Shown piece after piece: positions 44,885-54,606 of a stretch of 64,000 nucleotides of DNA. How positions within the stretch are numbered: position 1 is the first letter of the stretch; every line of letters begins with the position of its first letter. Under the pieces are notes generated by a model, which was given only the letters and a program-made list of their open reading frames with translations, searched no databases and was not told the origin of the DNA. The stretch comes from Pelagibacteraceae bacterium AG-349-O05 (GTDB lineage: Bacteria; Pseudomonadota; Alphaproteobacteria; Pelagibacterales; Pelagibacteraceae), in the NCBI GenBank assembly GCA_003281005.1, contig QCDE01000002.1, positions 58,268 to 122,267 of the forward strand, written 5' to 3'. The translations under genes and the position numbers were made by a program.

Positions 44885-46276
44885 ATGGCAAAAAATAAAA
44901 ACAACCAAGCAATCTGGAACACACGGATAAAAAAAAATGCATCAAGTTTGTTTCAAAAAGTCGGTAATTCAATAGATATTGATAAAAGACTCTATAAAGA
45001 AGACATCCAGGGATCAATTGCTCATGTAGAAATGCTTTTTAAACAAAAAATAATTTCATTTAAAATAAAAAATAAAATTATTTATGGACTAATAAAAATT
45101 GATAAGGAAATTACAAAAAATAAATTTGAGTTTAATAAAAAATATGAGGATATTCATATGAATATCGAAAAGAGACTTTTTCAAATCATAGGTGAAGAAG
45201 CTGGCTATGTTCACACTGCAAGATCAAGAAATGATCAAGTAATTACTGATTTTAAAATTTGGATGAAAAATTCGACTAACGAAATAAATAATAATATTAA
45301 TAAAGTTGTTAAGAGCACAATCAAGTTAGCTGAAAAAAATGTTGAGACTATCATGCCTGGATTTACACATCTTAAAAATGCCCAAGCTGTCTCTTTTGCA
45401 CATTATTTAATGTCTTATGTAGAAATGTTTAATAGAGACAAAAAGAGATTTTCTAATAATTTAGACAGTTTAAATGAAAATCCCCTAGGTGTCGCAGCTT
45501 TAGCAGGAACATCATTTAATATAGATAGAAATTATACAACCAAAAAACTTGGTTTTAAAATACCTACAAATAATTCTATTGATACTGTTTCGGATAGAGA
45601 TTTTGTTTTAGATTTTTTATACGCTTCATCAGTGTGTGCTATGCATATTTCTAGAATTGCTGAAGAATTAATTATTTGGAATTCTGATGGTTTTAATTTG
45701 ATCAATTTATCTGATAAAATTGTTACTGGATCATCAATAATGCCTCAAAAGAAGAATCCTGATCTTTTAGAATACTTACGTGGTAAATCAGGAAGCGCTT
45801 ATGGAAATTTATTTTCGATGCTTACAATTTTAAAAGGCTTACCATTGTCTTATTTTAAAGATTTGCAAGACGATAAAGAGATTGTTTTCAAATCTAACGA
45901 CAATTTAAATAATTGTTTAAAAATTTTTGATGAAATACTAAAAAATTGCAATCCAAATAAGAGTAAAATGTTAGAACTTGCTAATTCTGGATACACTACA
46001 GCAACTGATTTAGCTGACTATCTTGTGAAAAATCACTCAATGTCTTTTAGAAAAGCATATCAAAAAACTGCAGCTATAGTTAATTTTGCTGAAAAAAGAA
46101 AAAAGAAATTAAATGAATTAACATTGGAAGAATTGAGAAAAATTGAACCAAAACTTGATGATAAAGTTTTAAAAATATTTAATTTAATGAATTCTATAAA
46201 TTCAAAAAAATCTTATGGTGGAACAGCTTTTGATAATATTAAAAAAATGATTATAAAATATAAAAAAAATGATTAA
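44885..46276 (+). CDS. argH: Argininosuccinate lyase
   Basis: HTARSRNDQV, GSSIMPQKKNPD. Confidence 0.96.
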   Translation: MAKNKNNQAIWNTRIKKNASSLFQKVGNSIDIDKRLYKEDIQGSIAHVEMLFKQKIISFKIKNKIIYGLIKIDKEITKNKFEFNKKYEDIHMNIEKRLFQIIGEEAGYVHTARSRNDQVITDFKIWMKNSTNEINNNINKVVKSTIKLAEKNVETIMPGFTHLKNAQAVSFAHYLMSYVEMFNRDKKRFSNNLDSLNENPLGVAALAGTSFNIDRNYTTKKLGFKIPTNNSIDTVSDRDFVLDFLYASSVCAMHISRIAEELIIWNSDGFNLINLSDKIVTGSSIMPQKKNPDLLEYLRGKSGSAYGNLFSMLTILKGLPLSYFKDLQDDKEIVFKSNDNLNNCLKIFDEILKNCNPNKSKMLELANSGYTTATDLADYLVKNHSMSFRKAYQKTAAIVNFAEKRKKKLNELTLEELRKIEPKLDDKVLKIFNLMNSINSKKSYGGTAFDNIKKMIIKYKKND

Positions 46277-46391
46277 AAAAATTTTATTTATATTATTAAT
46301 ATCAGTTTTATTAACGTCATGTGGAAAAAAAGGTTGTCCTAAATACTCGACTAATGAAGATGAAAAATGCGATCCATTGTTTAAAACTTAA
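46269..46391 (+). CDS. 40-aa small lipoprotein at the LptM/YifL position
   Basis: MIKKILFILLISVLLTSCGKKGCPKYSTNEDEKCDPLFKT; lipobox LTSC; overlaps the argH stop and the lysA start codon. Confidence 0.75.
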   Translation: MIKKILFILLISVLLTSCGKKGCPKYSTNEDEKCDPLFKT

Positions 46392-47605
46392 TGAAATACA
46401 TTAACAAAAAATTAACAATAGAAAAAATTAGTCTCCAAAAAATTGCAAATAAATTTGGAACTCCATTTTATTCTTACTCCTATTCTAAATTAAAAGAAAA
46501 TATTAATAATTTTAAGAAAATCTTTAGTTCCTTTTCACCTTTGATCTGCTTTGCAGTAAAATCCAATACAAATGTAAATATAATTAGAGAAATTAAAAAA
46601 TTTGGATTAGGTGCTGATGTTGTTTCATTAGGAGAGTTGATGATAGCACTAAAAGCAGGAATTAATCCAAGAAAAATAGTATTTTCTGGTGTTGGTAAAA
46701 CAACAAGTGAAATCAGCTTTGCTATTGATAAAAGAATTTTGCTTATTAACGCTGAGTCTTTAAGTGAAATAAAAGAAATAAATCGAATAGCAAAATCAAA
46801 AAATAAAAGAGTAAAAATTGGTGTAAGACTAAACCCAAATACCGATGCAAAAACATTAAGTCAAATATCAACTGGGAAAAAAGAAAATAAATTTGGTGTA
46901 AATAAAAATACATTCTATGAAATTATAAATTATTGTAAGAATTCAAAAAATATTGATTTAAAATGTCTAAGTGTTCATATAGGCAGTCAAATTTTAGACT
47001 ATAAACCTTATGAAAAAATGCTTAAAGCTGTCAGTCAAATTCTCAATAAAACAAATCATAAATTTGAATTTATAGATTTAGGTGGAGGTATGGGCATTAC
47101 TTACACTGATAAAAATAAAAAACTTAATTATAAAAAATACAATACAGCTATTCTTAAATTTTTAAAAAAATATAAAGTTAAAATTATATTTGAGCCAGGT
47201 AGATCAATTGTTGGCGACACCGGGACATTAGTTTCAACAATAATCTATATAAAAGATAGCGAAAGTAAAAAATTTATAATTTTAGATGCCGCAATGAACG
47301 ATTTAATGAGACCTGCTTTGTATGGTGCGTATCATAAAACCTTACCTGTTACAAAATCTAACAAAAAATCTAAAAAACCATATGAATTTGTAGGTCCTAT
47401 TTGTGAAAGTACAGATAAATTTGTTACATTAAAAAAATTTCAAGTATTGAATGAAAAAGATTTAATAGCAATATGTGATGTGGGAGCTTATGGAATGTCA
47501 CTTAGCTCAAATTATAATTTAAGACCTAAACCAATAGAATTATTAATAAAGGGATCAAAAATTAAAGTAATAAGAAAAAGACAAAAGCATAAAGATATAA
47601 TTTAG
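46391..47605 (+). CDS. lysA: Diaminopimelate decarboxylase
   Basis: CFAVKSNTNVNIIREI PLP-lysine motif, EPGRSIVGDTG, GPICESTDK. Confidence 0.95.
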   Translation: MKYINKKLTIEKISLQKIANKFGTPFYSYSYSKLKENINNFKKIFSSFSPLICFAVKSNTNVNIIREIKKFGLGADVVSLGELMIALKAGINPRKIVFSGVGKTTSEISFAIDKRILLINAESLSEIKEINRIAKSKNKRVKIGVRLNPNTDAKTLSQISTGKKENKFGVNKNTFYEIINYCKNSKNIDLKCLSVHIGSQILDYKPYEKMLKAVSQILNKTNHKFEFIDLGGGMGITYTDKNKKLNYKKYNTAILKFLKKYKVKIIFEPGRSIVGDTGTLVSTIIYIKDSESKKFIILDAAMNDLMRPALYGAYHKTLPVTKSNKKSKKPYEFVGPICESTDKFVTLKKFQVLNEKDLIAICDVGAYGMSLSSNYNLRPKPIELLIKGSKIKVIRKRQKHKDII

Positions 47606-47608
47606 CTT

Positions 47609-48319
47609 TTGACAAAAATGATAAGAAACTTTTTATTTTCAATATTGTTTTTCACTGGAATCATTTTTATTTCGATAATTTTTTTACCATCATTTTTTTT
47701 GCCTAAACAGGTTGTTTTGATGGGAGGTAAATTAATGGGCCATTGGGCCAGTTTTTGTTTAAGGTTTGTTCTTTCAGTAAAAATTTCAATCAAAGGAGGA
47801 GAAAATATTATTAATAATGAAAAATTTTTTATAGCAGCATCTCATCAATCAATGTTTGAAACTTTTTATTTACAAACAATCTTTAACTCACCAGTGTTTA
47901 TTCTAAAAAAAGAATTATTGTTAATTCCAATATTTGGTTGGTACTTAAAAAAAATAGGATCGATTTCAATAAAAAGAAACAAAGTTACAAAAGATAACTT
48001 GGGTTTTTTTGATGATATTTCAAAAATGATGGCTACCTCTAATAGACCTTTAATTATTTTTCCTCAAGGAACTAGAGTTCTTCCAGATGAAAGACCACCT
48101 TTTAAAAAAGGTGCTTCGAGAATTTATGAAGAGCTAAATGTTACTTGTCAGCCAGTTGCAATTAATTCTGGATATGTGTGGCCTAAAAAAGGTAAAATAA
48201 AATCTAATAAAACGATTACAATCTCTATTCTAAAACCAATTCCTTCTGGGTTAACAAAGGAAAATTTTATTCAAATTCTTGAAAAAAATATTTATTCAGA
48301 GTTAGATTTAATTAATTAA
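47609..48319 (+). CDS. plsC: 1-acyl-sn-glycerol-3-phosphate acyltransferase
   Basis: ASHQSMFETFYL (HX4D-like), FPQGTRVLPDE. Confidence 0.88.
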   Translation: MTKMIRNFLFSILFFTGIIFISIIFLPSFFLPKQVVLMGGKLMGHWASFCLRFVLSVKISIKGGENIINNEKFFIAASHQSMFETFYLQTIFNSPVFILKKELLLIPIFGWYLKKIGSISIKRNKVTKDNLGFFDDISKMMATSNRPLIIFPQGTRVLPDERPPFKKGASRIYEELNVTCQPVAINSGYVWPKKGKIKSNKTITISILKPIPSGLTKENFIQILEKNIYSELDLIN

Positions 48320-49428
48320 CCCTTCATAGGCATAACAACAAAAATACTATCAAAATCACCCGGATCTTTTATTAGTGCTGGTGAACCAGTATCATTAAAG
48401 AAAATTTCAACTCTGTCTCCATCTAGTTGTGATGCAACATCTATCAAATATCTAGAGTTAAAACTTATCTCTAAATCATGATCAAACTTTACAGTTAAAG
48501 TTTCTTTACCATCACCACTGTTAGTATTATTTACTGACAGATCTAAAGTGTCTTTAGATAAATTGAATTTCACACCATCTTTTTTATCTAATGAAACAGA
48601 TGCTACTCTATCAACCGAGTTTAAAAATAATTTTAAGTCTATTTCTAATTTTTTTTGATTATTTTTAGGTATAACTTGAATATAATTAGGAAATTTTCCA
48701 TCAATAAGTTTTGAAATTAAAATACTATTATTTAATTCAAATTTTATTTTTGATTTCATATTTGAAACTTTTACATCTCCGTCATAGCTATCTAATAAAG
48801 AACAAAGTTGAAAAATTGTTTTTTTAGGTAAAATTATTGGATCAAAATCAATTTTTTCCTCTAATCTAATTTTTGAAATAGACATTCTATGACTATCAGT
48901 TGCAACTGCTGTTAAATAATTTTTATCTTCAACTTCCGTTTGGTGGAAATAAATACCACTTAGATAATGTCTTGTTTCATCATTAGAAACTGAAAATTTA
49001 CACTTATTTAATAATTTCAAAAGTTGTTTTGATTTTATTATAAATTCATTTTGATTAAAATTTTCATCTGTCAGTGGGAACTCTGTTGCACTTATACAAT
49101 TCAAATTAAAAATGGATTTTTCAGACTCTACTTGTAATTTACTAATTTCTGTTAGAGAAAGATTTATTTTTTTTCCTGAATTAAACTTTCTTATAATATC
49201 ATACATTATTGAGGAAGTTGTAGTTGTTTTTCCCTCCTCTAATATTTCTACATTATTTAACTGGTGTATAAATATTAAATCTAGATCAGTTGCTGTAATA
49301 GTAAGTTTTGAATTACTTGCATCTAACAAAATATTTGAAAGAATTGGTAGTGTGCTTCTTTTCTCAATAACCCCTTGGCAATAATTTAAAGCTTGCTGAA
49401 GATCCTGTTGATTAACGTTAAATTTCAT
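48316..49428 (-). CDS. dnaN: DNA polymerase III beta subunit (sliding clamp)
   Basis: Three-domain clamp ORF, C-terminal VVMPMKG; follows dnaA. Confidence 0.95.
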   Translation of the reverse strand: MKFNVNQQDLQQALNYCQGVIEKRSTLPILSNILLDASNSKLTITATDLDLIFIHQLNNVEILEEGKTTTTSSIMYDIIRKFNSGKKINLSLTEISKLQVESEKSIFNLNCISATEFPLTDENFNQNEFIIKSKQLLKLLNKCKFSVSNDETRHYLSGIYFHQTEVEDKNYLTAVATDSHRMSISKIRLEEKIDFDPIILPKKTIFQLCSLLDSYDGDVKVSNMKSKIKFELNNSILISKLIDGKFPNYIQVIPKNNQKKLEIDLKLFLNSVDRVASVSLDKKDGVKFNLSKDTLDLSVNNTNSGDGKETLTVKFDHDLEISFNSRYLIDVASQLDGDRVEIFFNDTGSPALIKDPGDFDSIFVVMPMKG

Positions 49429-50836
49429 TTTCTTTATTATTATATAAAATCTGGTTTTTTAATTTATTTATATTATCAACCATCTCAGGATCTTTTTCTT
49501 TTATCTTTTCAATAGTTTTTACTGAATGAATTATTGTTGTATGATCTCGATTAGAAAATTCTCTTCCAATTTCAGGTAATGATTTAGAAGTCAAAATTTT
49601 AGTTAAATAAATTGCTGTTTGCCTAGGTCTTACTAAATATCTTGATCTTCTTGATGATAACATTTCATTTTTGCTGATTTTGAAAAACTTACAAACAATT
49701 GTCTGAATTAGATCTATTGTAACCTTATTTTCTGCTAAATTTAATAAGTCCTTTAAAACTACTTTAGTTTCGGCAAGATTTGGAACTTTGTTATAAATTC
49801 TTGAAAATGAAACAACTCTGTTTATTGCACCAACTAATTCCCTTACACTTCCAGTTATTTCATTACTTATGAAATTTTCAATTTCTCTAGAAACTTGTAA
49901 TTGTTCAGAATACAAAGCATTTAATTCTTCAGTTTTTTTTTCAACTATTTTTTTTCTTAGCTCAAGGTCTGGCTTTTGAATATCAACAACTAATCCGCCA
50001 GAAAATCTTGATTTAATTCTTTCTTGAATCCTTGATAATTTATTTGGTGCTCTATCAGCTGATAAAATTATTTGAGATCCCTTATCAAGTAATGCATTAA
50101 ATGTATGAAAGAACTCCTCCTGCATGGCTTCTTTTCCACTTATAAATTGGATATCATCGATTAATAAAATATCTGTGTTTCTAAAATATTCTTTAAACTT
50201 TACCATGTCATTTGATTTGATTGATTTTACAAACTGATACATAAAACGTTCAGCTGAAATAAACATTACTTTATTATTTTTTTTTAGCTCTAAACCTATT
50301 GAATTTAATAAGTGAGTTTTTCCCATTCCAACACCACCATAAATATAAAGAGGATTATAATGAGATTTATTTTCTGAAACTTTTAAAGAAGCTTCGTAAG
50401 CTAATTTGTTACTTGAACCTGTAATAAAATTATCAAATCTTTTATTTGGATCAATTCGATTATACTGAAGATAAGAATCTTTTATAAATGAAACATTTTC
50501 ATTAGTATTATTCTCCTTAATACTATTTTCTTTTAAAGCGATATCTTGAGCTTTTTCAACTATTTTGAACTCAATCCTAATAACGTCTTTTTTATAAACT
50601 TTAATTATTTTTAATATTTGGTCTAAATACCTTGATGTAATCCAATCTCTAATAAATCTTGTTGGAACTGATAATAATAAGTAATTATTGAATTCCTCAA
50701 CAAAAGAAATTTTTTTTAACCAGCTCTCATAAACTTCTAAGCCTAGTTTATTTTTCATTTCATTCTGTACTTGCTTCCATTCGAAACTTTCAGAAGAAAA
50801 ATTATTAATATTTTTTGTATTTGTTAATTTATTCAT
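49418..50836 (-). CDS. dnaA: Chromosomal replication initiator DnaA
   Basis: YIYGGVGMGKTHLLNSIG, LLIDDIQFISGKE, FSNRDHTTIIHSVKTIE. Confidence 0.97.
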   Translation of the reverse strand: MNKLTNTKNINNFSSESFEWKQVQNEMKNKLGLEVYESWLKKISFVEEFNNYLLLSVPTRFIRDWITSRYLDQILKIIKVYKKDVIRIEFKIVEKAQDIALKENSIKENNTNENVSFIKDSYLQYNRIDPNKRFDNFITGSSNKLAYEASLKVSENKSHYNPLYIYGGVGMGKTHLLNSIGLELKKNNKVMFISAERFMYQFVKSIKSNDMVKFKEYFRNTDILLIDDIQFISGKEAMQEEFFHTFNALLDKGSQIILSADRAPNKLSRIQERIKSRFSGGLVVDIQKPDLELRKKIVEKKTEELNALYSEQLQVSREIENFISNEITGSVRELVGAINRVVSFSRIYNKVPNLAETKVVLKDLLNLAENKVTIDLIQTIVCKFFKISKNEMLSSRRSRYLVRPRQTAIYLTKILTSKSLPEIGREFSNRDHTTIIHSVKTIEKIKEKDPEMVDNINKLKNQILYNNKENEI

Positions 50837-50980
50837 AACTTAAGGGGAAATCTCAGTTAGAACTATTTAAAAAAATTTGCAACAAGTTAATAAAGAAATT
50901 TAAAAAAAAATAAAATCTATGATTGTGATTTATATTTTAAAAAACAAATTCTAAATTAAACTTAAATTTAAAATTATAAA

Positions 50981-51018
50981 TTGAATCGAATATAGATTGA
51001 ATCAAATATAGATTGAAT
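50981..51018. repeat. 16-bp tandem repeat, about 2.4 copies (ttgaatcRaatataga)
   Basis: ttgaatcgaatataga ttgaatcaaatataga ttgaat in the dnaA-rpsT intergenic region. Confidence 0.85.
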
Positions 51019-51121
51019 GATGATAATCCAAATATTTACTAAATCTAAATATAGTAACTTAATACAAAACTTAAATATATAATGTGGATATCAGGAGTTG
51101 TTTTAAAATTTAAACTAACGT

Positions 51122-51382
51122 TTAGATTGCAGCAATTTTTTTTGTTATTCTAGAAACATTTCTAGAAGCATTTTGTTTTTTTATTATTCCTGTTTTTGCA
51201 ATCTTCATCAACTCAGAGTTTAACTTTGGTAGAAATTTAAGAGCTTCATCTTTCTTTTTATCATCAATTAGAAGGTTCATTTTCTTAAGAGCGTTTCTAA
51301 ACCTGCTCTTTCTAGCTTTATTTACCGTTGTTTGTTTAGAAATTCTTCTAATTCTCTTAATTGCTGATTTTGTGTTTGCCAT
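51122..51382 (-). CDS. rpsT: 30S ribosomal protein S20
   Basis: MANTKSAIKRIRRISKQ..; track start at 51454 is too long. Confidence 0.94.
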   Translation of the reverse strand: MANTKSAIKRIRRISKQTTVNKARKSRFRNALKKMNLLIDDKKKDEALKFLPKLNSELMKIAKTGIIKKQNASRNVSRITKKIAAI

Positions 51383-51432
51383 CTGCGCAGGGGTATAACT
51401 TGAGAATTTAAAGTGGTCAACTAAATATTTAA

Positions 51433-52296
51433 CTATTTTTGACAAGAAATACAAAAAAAAGTTGATCTATTTGATGTTATTTTTTTTTTTATAATACCCT
51501 TGCACTGCGTACGCTTACAACCAGTGCCGTCTTGCTGATAAACTTTAAACTCTTTTTGAAAGTTACCTTTGTTACCTGAAATATCTTTAAAATCTCTTAT
51601 ACTTGAACCTCCCTTATTAATTGCCTTTTGAAGTATTTTCTTAGAATTTAAAATAATATTTAAACATTCATTTTTGTTAAGTCTTTTTGCCTTTTTAAAT
51701 GGATTTATTTTACTAGCGAAAAGAATTTCACTTGCATAAATATTACCTATTCCAGAAACAAATCTCTGATCAAGTAAGAAACTTTTTATATCCTTATTTT
51801 TTTTCTTAAAATAATTAACTACATAATTTAAGTTAAATTTGTCACTAAATGGCTCAGGTCCCATTGATTTAAATCTTCTCTGTAGATCTTGATAATTTTT
51901 AATTATTTCAAAAAATCCAAAACGTCTTGGATCATTATAAATTACTTTCAAGCTATCAAATACAAACTCTGCATGATTGTGTTTTTTAGGTAAAAAAGGT
52001 GAATGATAAAAACTAGTATTCGTAAATTTTAGAGGCTTTTTCTTATCAAGAATATGAATTGTTCCTGACATTCCTAAATGGATTAAACAATAATCTTCAT
52101 TTTGAAAATGGATAATCAAATATTTAGAAAATCTATTAACTTCAATTATTTTTTTATTTTTAACAAAACTTTCAAAATCACTTGGTATTTTAAACCTTAA
52201 ATTCCTGTTTCTGATTATTACTTTTTTTATGCTTTTTTTTTTGATCTTTTTATGAAGGGATTGTCTAACAATTTCTACTTCTGGTAATTCTGGCAT
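51433..52296 (-). CDS. mutM: Formamidopyrimidine-DNA glycosylase
   Basis: MPELPEVEIVRQSL, C-terminal zinc finger with CKRTQCKG...FFCISCQK. Confidence 0.95.
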   Translation of the reverse strand: MPELPEVEIVRQSLHKKIKKKSIKKVIIRNRNLRFKIPSDFESFVKNKKIIEVNRFSKYLIIHFQNEDYCLIHLGMSGTIHILDKKKPLKFTNTSFYHSPFLPKKHNHAEFVFDSLKVIYNDPRRFGFFEIIKNYQDLQRRFKSMGPEPFSDKFNLNYVVNYFKKKNKDIKSFLLDQRFVSGIGNIYASEILFASKINPFKKAKRLNKNECLNIILNSKKILQKAINKGGSSIRDFKDISGNKGNFQKEFKVYQQDGTGCKRTQCKGIIKKKITSNRSTFFCISCQK

Positions 52297-52325
52297 TTGA
52301 TACTATATTCAATATATATTTTTTT

Positions 52326-53030
52326 ATGCAACAAAATCTTCAAAATAAAAAAGGACTTGTAGAAAATGTGTTTAATCAGGTCTACAACAAATATGACTTG
52401 ATGAATGACTTTATGTCTATGGGTGTACATAGATATTGGAAAAAAAGTTTAATCAATATGATGAATCCGAGAGTTAACAGAAAATTAATAGATGTTGCGT
52501 GTGGGACGGGGGATGTTGGAAAGTTATTTTTAGATAGCACAAATAAAGAGGCTGAAATTACTTGTGTAGACCCTAATAAAGGAATGGTTAGTCAAGGAAA
52601 GCAAAAATTATCTAATTACAAAAATGTAAAATGGGTTATTTCTCCAGCAGAAAAATTACCAATAACAGACAATTCATTTGATTATTACACTATTAGCTTT
52701 GGGCTAAGAAATACAAAAAATTTAAATAAAGCACTTTCAGAAGCCTATAGAGTTTTAAAGCCTGGAGGACGCTATCTATGTCTGGAATTTTCTAAGATTC
52801 AAAATTCAAATCTTGACTTTGTATATAAAAATTATTCAAAACTCATCCCTATTATTGGTCAGTTTGTAGTTGGAGAAAAAGAACCTTACGAATATTTAAT
52901 CAAAAGTATTGAACAATTTATAAATCAAGATGAATTAATAGAGTTGATGGAAAAAAATAATTTTCATAAATGTTCTTATAGAAATCTTTCTGGTGGCATT
53001 GTTTCAATTCATAGTGGTTGGAAAATTTAA
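52326..53030 (+). CDS. ubiE: UbiE-type C-methyltransferase
   Basis: VFNQVYNKYDLMNDFMSMGVHRYWK, DVACGTGDVG. Confidence 0.94.
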   Translation: MQQNLQNKKGLVENVFNQVYNKYDLMNDFMSMGVHRYWKKSLINMMNPRVNRKLIDVACGTGDVGKLFLDSTNKEAEITCVDPNKGMVSQGKQKLSNYKNVKWVISPAEKLPITDNSFDYYTISFGLRNTKNLNKALSEAYRVLKPGGRYLCLEFSKIQNSNLDFVYKNYSKLIPIIGQFVVGEKEPYEYLIKSIEQFINQDELIELMEKNNFHKCSYRNLSGGIVSIHSGWKI

Positions 53031-54598
53031 TGATTAAAAAACTTATTACTTTATTTAAATTAGGAAGAAAAATTGCAAAATCAGATATTTTAAAAATTGC
53101 ATCAAAATTTAAAAAACCTCCTTTAGCTGTAACAATATTATTCCAAATTTTATCTATTTCATTTGAAAAAAAGAAACAAAGTAATTTAATTGAGGATGAT
53201 GGTGAAAGACTATCTAGGTCATTAGAATCTATGGGTACAACTTTCATCAAACTTGGTCAATTTCTTGCTACTAGACCAGATATAATCGGAGAAGAATTAT
53301 CTTTAAAGCTAGAAAAACTTCAAGATCGATTACCCCCTTTTTCAATTCATGAAGCAAAAGAAATTATTAAAGAGGATCTTGGAGTTGATGCATTTAATTC
53401 AATAATTGATTTAAGTGAACCAGTTGCTGCTGCCTCAATTGCACAAGTTCATAAAGCAAAAATAAATGATAATGGAACAATTAAAGATGTAGCAATAAAA
53501 ATTTTAAGACCAAATATAAAAAAAATATTCAATGAAGAAATAGATGCAATGATGTTATTTGCATTTATCATTGAATCATTTGTAAAAAAAACAAAAAGAT
53601 TAAAACTTGTTGAAGTTGTTTTTTTACTTAAAGAAATAACTAATCTTGAAATGGATTTAAGATTCGAAGCTGCTGCGGCTAATGAATATGCTGAAAACAC
53701 TAAAAATGATGCTGGATTTAAAGTTCCTGAAATTTATTGGAATTTTACTAGTGAAAATGTAATGACTTTGGATTGGATAGATGGAATTTCGATAAGAGAA
53801 GCTGAAGAGCTAAAGAAAAGAAATTTAGATACTAATAAAATAGCTGAAGATATTATCCAACATTTTTTAAGACATGCTGTAAGAGATGGTTTTTTTCATG
53901 CAGATATGCATCAAGGAAATATTTTTGTTGATAATAGTGGCCAAATTGTACCTATAGATTTTGGGATTATGGGCAGGTTAGACAAACTTAGTAAAAGGTT
54001 TTTAGCAGAAATTTTATTTGGATTTATTCAAAGAGATTATCGTAAAGTAGCTGAAGTTCACTTAGTGGCCGGATTAGTTCCAAAAGAAGTACCAATCGAT
54101 GATCTAGCTCAAGCTTTGAGATCAATTGGTGAGCCTATATTTGGTCAAGAAGTAAAAGATATTTCAGGAGGTAAATTGCTCAAACAATTGTTTGATGTAA
54201 CAGAAAAGTTTAATATGCAAACTCAACCTCAATTATTAATGTTGCAAAAAACTATGGTTGTTGTTGAAGGTGTGGCAAGAAAGTTAAATCCAAACACAAA
54301 TATTTGGACAACTTCAAAGCCTGTACTAGAAAATTGGCTTAAAGAAACAAAAGATCCAATTAATAATTTAAATGAAACTTTAAAAAATACATCTGAAGTG
54401 ATTAAACGTTTACCAGAATTTCCTGAGATTATGGATAAAGCAAATCAAGCATTAACGTTTTTAGCTAGTGGTCAAATTCCACAAAATTCAAATTCTTACA
54501 CCGCTCTGAATGATAAGAAATCAGAAATGATAGCATTTAGAAATCAATCTATTATTGGTTTATTACTTCTTGTAATTTTTGGCCTTATAGTATTTTAA
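53030..54598 (+). CDS. ubiB: UbiB-family ABC1/ADCK-type kinase-like protein
   Basis: SLESMGTTFIKLGQFLATRPDIIG, AAASIAQVHKA, FFHADMHQGNIFVD. Confidence 0.93.
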   Translation: MIKKLITLFKLGRKIAKSDILKIASKFKKPPLAVTILFQILSISFEKKKQSNLIEDDGERLSRSLESMGTTFIKLGQFLATRPDIIGEELSLKLEKLQDRLPPFSIHEAKEIIKEDLGVDAFNSIIDLSEPVAAASIAQVHKAKINDNGTIKDVAIKILRPNIKKIFNEEIDAMMLFAFIIESFVKKTKRLKLVEVVFLLKEITNLEMDLRFEAAAANEYAENTKNDAGFKVPEIYWNFTSENVMTLDWIDGISIREAEELKKRNLDTNKIAEDIIQHFLRHAVRDGFFHADMHQGNIFVDNSGQIVPIDFGIMGRLDKLSKRFLAEILFGFIQRDYRKVAEVHLVAGLVPKEVPIDDLAQALRSIGEPIFGQEVKDISGGKLLKQLFDVTEKFNMQTQPQLLMLQKTMVVVEGVARKLNPNTNIWTTSKPVLENWLKETKDPINNLNETLKNTSEVIKRLPEFPEIMDKANQALTFLASGQIPQNSNSYTALNDKKSEMIAFRNQSIIGLLLLVIFGLIVF

Positions 54599-54606
54599 TT
54601 CTGCAG

